Positions 56,976 to 64,000 of a stretch of DNA of 64,000 nt are shown piece by piece. The notes beneath the pieces are model-generated. The model was not told where the DNA came from. It made no database searches and saw nothing but the letters and a program-made list of their open reading frames with translations. Position numbers and translations under genes: made by a program. Origin of the DNA: Anisakis pegreffii. Its lineage: Eukaryota > Nematoda > Chromadorea > Rhabditida > Anisakidae. The stretch's first letter is position 1, and each line of letters opens with the position of its first letter. The DNA is taken from positions 1-64,000 of the forward strand of contig JAPYMA010000251.1 in the NCBI GenBank assembly GCA_035041965.1, read 5' to 3'.

Positions 56976-59900
56976 ATGAATAAGAGCAATTTACCCGAAG
57001 CGCTTGTGCTGACATTATTATGTGTTTTAGTCGAAGAAGCAAGTCAACTGATCATGAACAACGCTGCGTTTAACGGGTATACGCCATCGGGGTTCAACCG
57101 TCGACTTCCAACCGTCGACGAAAACCGTAGAGATGATGCGAGAACAAAAAGTGCACCGCACTCGTTAGTCCGTAGGGCTAATGCTTTCTTCTATCGAGCA
57201 ATTTTGAGTGAGTAAACAATTGATATTTATGTGATAGTGAGTGTTGTTATTGAATATTTCTCGCAGAAGATGTATCGAGTGCCGTAGACGGTCTGGGAAA
57301 TGCGAGTGGTGGTCGAGCATCATCTAGTGGTATCGTGATATCAAACCTACCATTTCTACACATTCCGGTGAAAGGCGATGATTTTATTGCTGTTCGAATT
57401 GCAGTCGTCCGTAGTAAGTCGTTCGATTTATTTATTCACTTGTTCACTCATGTAGTAACATAAATGTGTTAGTGAAGTGTAGAAAATATAAAAACAGATG
57501 ATATTATAATCAGTTCGCAGCAAACTTATTCACAGTCAGTGGATATCAACGAGGCTTTTGGACGGTTACTGTGTGTTTTCCAAAGCGGATGATTGATAGT
57601 TACTGCCTGTCTGGTCTTTCGTTTTATGGGGACATTTGTGCTACATTTTTGGTCTAATTGTAAGATAGTGATTGTACTTATGATTATTTATTGTAAGGTG
57701 ATGTAACTTTAATGATTGAGAGATGCAAACGTTGACTTGCATTAGTAGCAAAATAATGAAAGTGAATACATAGAAAAGAGATGAGTGAATAAAACGCAAG
57801 GAAGCGTTTCAGATGTGCAGTTGTATTGTGTGCAGATAGAAGATAACGGCCCGTTGATAATTGACATGATGGCTCGTATAACAAAATTGAGAAGAAGTGA
57901 CGGTTTGAGACGGGGAAAAATGCACTTCGAGCAAGGAGAGGTTGTTCTGGCTAGGTAAGTTAAAGGATATTCATCCCTTAATTCTCATCGAAGGCATCCA
58001 CTCGGACCGAATGCTTCGTGTTCGAGGAATGCAAATAGCGCATTTGAAGTGATCAATCATCACAAGAACGGTTGTCGATGAATGAGCAATGCTAGGACTT
58101 AGTTGTACTCTGACATTATACAACCAATTGGTCAAACTTCGCAAAGCATCACTCCGAATTCATACCAGGTTTAGAATTTAGGTGTGAATGCAGGACAAAG
58201 CATGCTCCAATCGATACTTTAGCGGGATCGGAAAATAGTCAGTCGACTTGATGATTTTAGGTGCGACGTGATTTTTGAGAGAGATAGCCTTGCTCGTGCA
58301 TGTGTCAACAAAGATTTTCAGATTTTCGGGTGACCGTAAATTATATCGTGCAAGTGTGATCACAAGAGTTGATTCGAACGAATACAGAGTGAGTATATCC
58401 GATGTTGATTAATTTTATGTTATTTATGGTAATGATTATTTAAAGTAGTTGACAATACGTTTAGAGTAACTGAACTTGTAAATGCAGGTCTTTTTTTTGG
58501 ATTATGGAAATATGGAGAAAGTGCTAGTTGAAGATATGTATGAACTGAATGATGAATATCTGTTGACAACACCACCGCAGGCTGTATTCGTAGAACTGGA
58601 TGGTGTTAGTCGATCGGAACTGTCCAGAGAACAGTTCGTTACCTATTTCATCAATCGTACCGTCGGCATTAGATTGTGTTAGTTGGTTTTATGATTGCGT
58701 TAGAAACTTAGTTTCGTTAAGTTTAGTAGAAACATTTCATTAATTACAGAATCTTTTCACACTTGTTGGGCATCATCCTGTGTGATTATGTGCACCATGG
58801 CTCTGTTGTTTGTATTGATCGCGTTCATTTATATATACCTGGATTACCAGGTATATATAAATGATTATACCATTTATATATACCATTATACATTTACCAT
58901 CTTCATTTATATATACCATCGGTCAACTGCGTTTCCCCATCTTGCTGTTCATTTACAATTTCCTCGATTATTATTTTCCTTCTCCCAATTATCGTCTTCT
59001 GTTACAGTCGTAACAAAGACCTCAATAATCATCATCCTTATCATTTACTCCAACTAATCTTCACTGTTCTTCATCACATTAAAGTAGAATGCTAGTAAAG
59101 TAAATAGTAATAAACAGACCGAAATAAAACGCGGAAAGTGCGGAACACCGTATGTAGGGAATAGTGAAGGGTAGGTAGGTTATTTGGATGAGCACAAGAT
59201 ACAAGATAGGCGCCGTGTCTAGTGATGTTTTGAGTGAGTCCACTATTCACTACGAAGATTTATTTTGATTTACACACACCAAATCTACAGCAAACAGCAA
59301 CCGAATCGAAACTAAATGAGTCGAAGAGTAAACAACAACGAATGATTAATCAACAACGAACGATTAAATCGAGGCGAGCAATATCCTTTTATCGCAAATT
59401 TAGCGTAACGAATGAATGCAGCGAAGGCACGTCACGTGATGTCTAGACTCCACAATACAAAATTTTCAATATATTCATGAAGAAGACAAAGCTTAAGAAG
59501 CGTCTGGATGGTACAAGAGGGAGCTTATTCATAAGATGTCTACGTTACTCAATACAAAATTTTCAATACATTTTTGAAGAAGATAAAACATCTGGCCAGC
59601 ACGAGGAGAGCTTATTCATAAAAATTATTGTAAATGATATCATCTTCATCGTGAATAACGTGATTCACGACACCGTGGGACGTTTCGACGTTATAACGCG
59701 ATCATCAGCTACTATGTTGACTGAGCAAGGGTATCGAACAACTGGAGCGGATACGATTTATAACGAGTTAGGTGGACAACGAGAACAGGAAGCTGGAGGA
59801 TTGATGTTGTTTGGATTAAGATAAGAGTAGAATTATAATTATGATTGTGAATTATGATGTTTGGAATGAAATTATGGTAATAAATAAGGTACAGAATTGT

Positions 59901-62900
59901 GACAGTAGTAATGATGATAACGAATGCAGAATACAGACATTCCGTAGTGTGTCATTTACGTTGTGTACTCCTTAATGCGCTTTTAGTTCGTGAAATGCGT
60001 AACGAACTTGAGGACTTTACTATTCATAAACTTAATATTGCTTGTATCACCGGAACATGGACGAACACGATTAACTGCTTCAATATAGAAATTCCTCTAG
60101 AAAATAACCAACCTTTGTATGATATATAACATTGTATATAATCATGCTGATCTCACCTTTTATTAATTTTTTACGTATTTGAGTAAAATTTTTCAAAATC
60201 GTTGTCACAATGAAGGTAAAATGGCTATTAACAAATGCAACCTGAATAAGTTCATTTATTTCTTACTTAACAGAGTGTTAAATGCATAGAACTGTTTGCT
60301 ACAACGTATCATAAATGCCCCATCTCTAAGTGCATTCGAAAAATTGTCACTAAATCTCTAACCACATTCAGATAGTTTTATCTCCCTCATGAAAGAGTGA
60401 TACTTCCTCTAAAAAATAACCAACCTTTATATGCTATCATCCATTAATTTGAATTAGTTATTTGGTTTCTTTAATGTTATGTTTCTATTACTGTACGTTC
60501 TTTATTTATTTTCTTTATATCTTTGAGATTTCCTTCGATTTCATTCGTTATAAATAACAAAACGTAACGTTTTATTCTTGATCCTGCTACCTACTGTTGT
60601 CATCGTTATCTTATTGTGGTCAATATCATAAGTTTATTCTTGGTGTAATTATAATGCATCGTTTAATACGTTATATTTTACTTGCTGTACACAACACAAA
60701 AATTTTACCGGGATCATTGATTATTTATAGTACAGGCTGCGTTTCTTTTTGATATGCTTTTTCTTCCCTTTTTCCATGTCGTCTCTAACTGTCGTTGGGG
60801 TAGGATTTTCGTTACCACATTCGTCCTTTATGTCGGATAGTAATTTCGTCCTTTCATGTAGTGTTGTGCGGGGACAGGGAGAATCGGGGATATTTCGGGG
60901 ACGGGCACTCGAAAATGGTCGGAATGGGGAGTTTCGGGATTGAAGACTCAATCTCATCACCGTCCCCGACTTCCTGAAATTCTCCGAAGATGTAACCTTG
61001 GAACTAGAGTCAGCAGGACCTTCAAAACAGGATTTTTTGATGGAAAAGCATTGAAATAAGTGATCCTTAAGATAGGAAGGCGATAACTGCGAAGACACAA
61101 GGCAATTCTATCTATAGTTTTTATTCAAATATTAACAATGAAAAGAGGGATAAACATAGCAACTAAACAACGCCGAACTTAACAATAAGAAGACTGCATC
61201 GGATAGTTATTACTGTCATGTGCAGATTTTTTCCATCGACTTTCTCGAAATCGAATGTTTTATCTTGATCCGTGATAAATACAATGTCGATCACTGCGCT
61301 ATCAAAATGGAAGAAGGGTCATACGTTGATTTTCCATTCACTCTTTTTCAAAATTACTCTCCAGTCGTTTCGAGGTTGTTCGCCACAACTTCAGATAGGG
61401 TTCTCTCTGGAAAAGAAAGTTTTTTGGGAGGTAAGATGAGAGCTGCTTACATTGGGTCATCATAAGTGACGCACTTACAAGATGGACATTACTGGTATCC
61501 ATAAATGCACAACATTTCACTACTCACTGACTTGTGAACGGAATGCTCAGAAAGTCCTTTTCGCGACTCATAACAACGCGTTGACGATAGCATTAATGAA
61601 CATCTCAGTACCTCTCGAAAATTTAATTTTTTTCCGGGGAATTTCCGGGAGACTCCCCGGAATTTCGAGGAGCGCCGATAATTCTGGAGAAGTCAGGGAT
61701 GGGGAGAATCGGGGACGGGGACAGTCCTCGAAACTGGCCGCGGCTCCAAGAAGGTCGAGGACGGAGACTCTCTGCACAACACTACTTTCATTCGTTTTCA
61801 GTGTTTATTGTAACAATAAATCTCATAAATAAAAACTGATTCAGTAACATTATCCGTTATCACAAGAATAATAATGGTAGTAATAGATTTAATGAATTCA
61901 GTATCAGTAACATCAACGGGAGAAGCGTTTCGTGTGCAAATGTGTGTGCGTCACGCTGGTCGATTACTAGACGTTGCTGATATTCTTATTGGGAAATGCC
62001 AATTGCCTAAGGACGAGTTCACACAAGGTCATGAGTTTGAGTTGTTTTTGATGTAACTTTGTCCTTTAATGCAGTCTTTTTCGCTTTTCAATTCTGTGAA
62101 AAGATGGTTAAAGATGGATCGGGAGTTGAACATCTCATTGGTAATGGCCTTACTGGTAGTCTTGTAGTGATCATGGCAGTCTTGTAGATGAGGGACAGAA
62201 CTGTAAACCACAACATGAATCCAGATGAGCCTCAGCCACGCAGCTCAGGCTTCAGTATAAAACGAGGAACGTAGCTCAGCCTTAGAATAGGTCTCAGGGC
62301 GAAGGCGGTGGTAAATCTCTGCAGAAAGCACGGATAGGTCTCAGTTTAAGGATGACGTGCAATTCGTCCTCTTTTCACAGTTACATCAACGGAAACCTTA
62401 TCGAATCAATTACAATGTTGAAAGCAGATTTATAGCTGCAAAAGTGCTCTGCAAAAATTTTTTGCTTCATTTTATTTTAAATGAGTGGATTTCAGAGGAG
62501 GAAAAGAATTATGTTAGCAGAGAATACAGTGACGATAACTCAGCCAAAGACGATCATTATCGTCATGATACAGGAACGGGAAGTGAGCAGTTTCACGTAC
62601 GACGACGGAATGATAATGATGGTATGGGGAAAGTAGAGAACCGGATTGGTGAGAGTCGAGAAGATAGAGGTGATAGAGTTGGAAGAGGTGCGACGGGGAG
62701 ATTTGATTCATGGGACGGATACAGAAGGGTGAATTTAGAACGAGATGCGGACGCTGAAAATGGTTATAACCAACAGTTTGGTCGGAACACTAATTTGGAA
62801 CTGACTATGAGACGTGATGATGACCGAGTTGAGGAGCGCAGTTTCGGACGAGATCGTAGTCATGAATTTAGCAATACGACTATCAGAGATCGTGATAATC

Positions 62901-63466
62901 ACAGCTATGTTAGCCGGGAGCAGTTTGGGCGAGATGAAGGTCGGGAGGGACGCTTCGGAGAGGGAAGCGAAGGTGGGTGGAGGGACGGTGCTCGCGGGCG
63001 AGATGAGGGTCGGGAGGGACGTTTTGGACAGAAAGGAGAAAGCGGGTGGAGGGACGGTGCTCGTGGGCGAGATGAGGGTCGGGAGGGACGTTTTGGACAG
63101 GAAGGAGAAAGCGCGTGGAGGGACGGTGCTCGTGGGCGAGATGAGAGTCGGGAGGGACGTTTCGGAGAGGGAAGCGAAGGTGGGTGGAGGAACGGTGCTC
63201 GTGGGCGAGATGAGGGTCGGGAGGGACGTTTTGGACAGAAAGGAGAAAGCGGGTGGAGGGACGGTGCTCGTGGGCGAGATGAGAGTCGGGAGGGACGTTT
63301 CGGAGAGGGAAGCGAAGGTGGGTGGAGGAACGGTGCTCGTGGGCGAGATGAGGGTCGGGAGGGACGCTTTGGAGAGGGAGGAGAAAGTGGGTGGAGGGAC
63401 GATGCTCGATATGATAATAGATTGAGAGGAAAGGAAAGAGGACAATTCAGCGATCGAGGTTTGTAA
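56976..63466 (+). CDS. Tudor-domain protein with RG-rich repeat tail
   Basis: Probably binds methyl-arginine proteins in germ granules or small-RNA pathways. Supported exons: 56976-57207, 57267-57413, 57813-57954, 58322-58388, 58488-58675, about 61902-62027, 62496-63466. The ATG follows a TTGCAG acceptor (56956), suggesting trans-splicing. Exons 2-5 form an extended Tudor domain: NVQLYCVQIEDNGPLIIDMM, then VVLARFSGDRKLYRASVITR, then the aromatic-cage signature VFFLDYGNMEKV and PPQAVFVELDG. Exon 6 may complete the extended fold (ADILIGKCQLP). The last exon is charged and Arg/Asp-rich, ending in seven 23-residue repeats with GRDEGREGRFG. The splice phase between 58675 and 61902 does not match directly, so at least one exon or a different donor is missing from this model. 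Confidence 0.78.
58826..58863. repeat. Perfect 17-bp inverted repeat in a Tudor-gene intron
   Basis: CATTTATATATACCTGG and CCAGGTATATATAAATG around a 4-nt loop ATTA. Further half-copies (ATTTATATATACCAT) follow up to 58920. Confidence 0.9.
59453..59640. repeat. Imperfect tandem repeat of about 98 bp
   Basis: CAATACAAAATTTTCAATA ... GAGCTTATTCATAA occurs twice in a row with substitutions in the middle (GAAGAAGACAAAGC versus GAAGAAGATAAAAC). Lies in a Tudor-gene intron. Confidence 0.75.
60859..61784. mobile_element. hAT-like non-autonomous element in a Tudor-gene intron
   Basis: 926 bp with perfect 11-bp inverted ends TAGTGTTGTGC...GCACAACACTA and 8-bp flanking duplications CTTTCATG / CTTTCATT (7 of 8). 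Subterminal arms are GC-rich with repeated GGGGACGGG, GAATCGGGGA and ATTTCGGGG-type words on the left and their counterparts on the right. No transposase frame seen. Confidence 0.85.
62220..62310. repeat. Second copy of the dispersed repeat seen at 14690
   Basis: Contains CAGGCTTCAGTATAAAACG, then GTAGCTCAGCC and AGAATAGGTC, in the same order and spacing as the related words near 14757-14805. Confidence 0.45.
62928..63410 (+). repeat. 69-bp coding tandem repeat (7 units)
   Basis: In-frame repeats of 23 codons within the last Tudor-gene exon. Unit types alternate (FGQKGESGWRDGAR versus FGEGSEGGWRNGAR), and unit 4 matches unit 6 while unit 2 matches unit 5. This suggests duplication in two-unit blocks. 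Confidence 0.95.
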
Positions 63467-63727
63467 CTGGTTCATTCGTTTTAGTCGTGCTTATGAATCA
63501 GCTGGAGTTAGGATAAACTGCATTCGCATTCGCATCTGTCAGCTTCTTGTTCACCATCTGATCGTTACTGAACCGTCATTGTTCCCTTTCAGTAACAGTA
63601 TTGTTGGGTCATTTATCTATCAGTAACACTTCTAGTAATAACCTCTTTTCCTCATTTCACTTTCTCATCATGTAAATGCAAAAAAATGTTGCGTGCATTC
63701 GGGGTACTCGGTCAATCTGCTTAAAGA
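63467..63727. other. 3' flank of the Tudor gene
   Basis: AT-rich, with no gene or repeat recognised. Confidence 0.5.
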
Positions 63728-64000
63728 CATTTAGCCAAACGGACAGTTTGCCTAAACACATTTAGCCTAACGGACAGTTTGCCTAACGGACAGCTTGCCT
63801 AACGGACAGCTTGCCTAACGGACAATTTGCCTAACGGACAGTTTGCTTAACGGATAATTTGCCTAACGGACAGTTTGCCCAACATCAATTTGCCTAACGG
63901 ACAGTTTGCCCAACATCAATTTGCCTAACGGACAGTTTGCCCAACATCAATTTGCCTAACGGACAGTTTGCCCAACATCAATTTGCCTAACGGACAGTTT
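63728..64000. repeat. Short-period tandem repeat, runs off the window
   Basis: Starts with irregular copies, becomes a 16-bp unit GCCTAACGGACAGTTT (also with CAGCTT or CAATTT), and then from about 63870 a 31-bp composite unit in which this word alternates with GCCCAACATCAATTT. A minisatellite captured while changing period. Confidence 0.95.

Noticed and set aside
62735..63475. 246-codon minus-strand open frame rich in Ser/Pro/Thr
   Set aside because: It is the antisense of the RG-rich coding repeat; its repeats only mirror the real frame.

Overview
This window is nuclear DNA from a nematode, almost certainly an ascaridoid (Ascaris/Toxocara/Anisakis-like). Genes are split into many short exons, introns end in TTTCAG/TTTTCAG, and several start codons lie just after an isolated TTTCAG-type acceptor with no visible upstream exon, as expected for spliced-leader trans-splicing. 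Two genes encode a cecropin P1-type antimicrobial peptide, a family known from ascaridoid worms. The genus cannot be fixed from this sequence alone.

Layout. (1) 1-5273: a head-to-tail array of a 173-bp unit, each holding one tRNA-Ser(UGA); 30 complete units plus a truncated one at the window edge, five of them degenerate, and a lone intact copy at 5998. (2) about 7.5-15.9 kb (+): a CHD1L/ALC1-type chromatin remodeller (SNF2 ATPase, macro domain) with an additional C-terminal BRCT domain. (3) 17.07-19.21 kb (+): transcription factor TFIIB, complete in 8 exons. (4) 21.5-25.4 kb: two tandem cecropin genes on the minus strand inside a nearly identical 1.1-kb duplication. (5) 25.6-27.1 kb: a GC-rich island joined to a truncated transposon copy. 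(6) 28.9-30.5 kb (-): a lysine-rich protein of unknown function. (7) 31.27-33.12 kb (+): a REEP/TB2-DP1-HVA22 family ER-membrane protein. (8) 33.59-37.46 kb (+): an unknown single-pass membrane protein with a tiny ectodomain and a long low-complexity tail. (9) 37.8-40.1 kb: two hAT-like non-autonomous transposons. (10) 41.0-43.1 kb (+): two small putative secreted or membrane peptides. (11) 44.88-54.98 kb (-): a FANCI orthologue in about 20 exons. (12) 56.98-63.47 kb (+): a Tudor-domain protein whose last exon encodes a 23-residue RG-rich tandem repeat; a third hAT-like element sits in one of its introns. (13) 63.73-64.0 kb: a short-period tandem repeat running off the window.

How it fits together. 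There is no single pathway locus. Two DNA-damage genes (CHD1L, FANCI) and a probable germline small-RNA gene (Tudor) lie among general transcription, ER-shaping and innate-immunity genes. Exon boundaries are inferred from GT/AG sites, reading-phase continuity and protein-family similarity recalled from knowledge; no database search was run. Of all the genes, the 5' end of CHD1L and the middle of the Tudor gene are the least certain.
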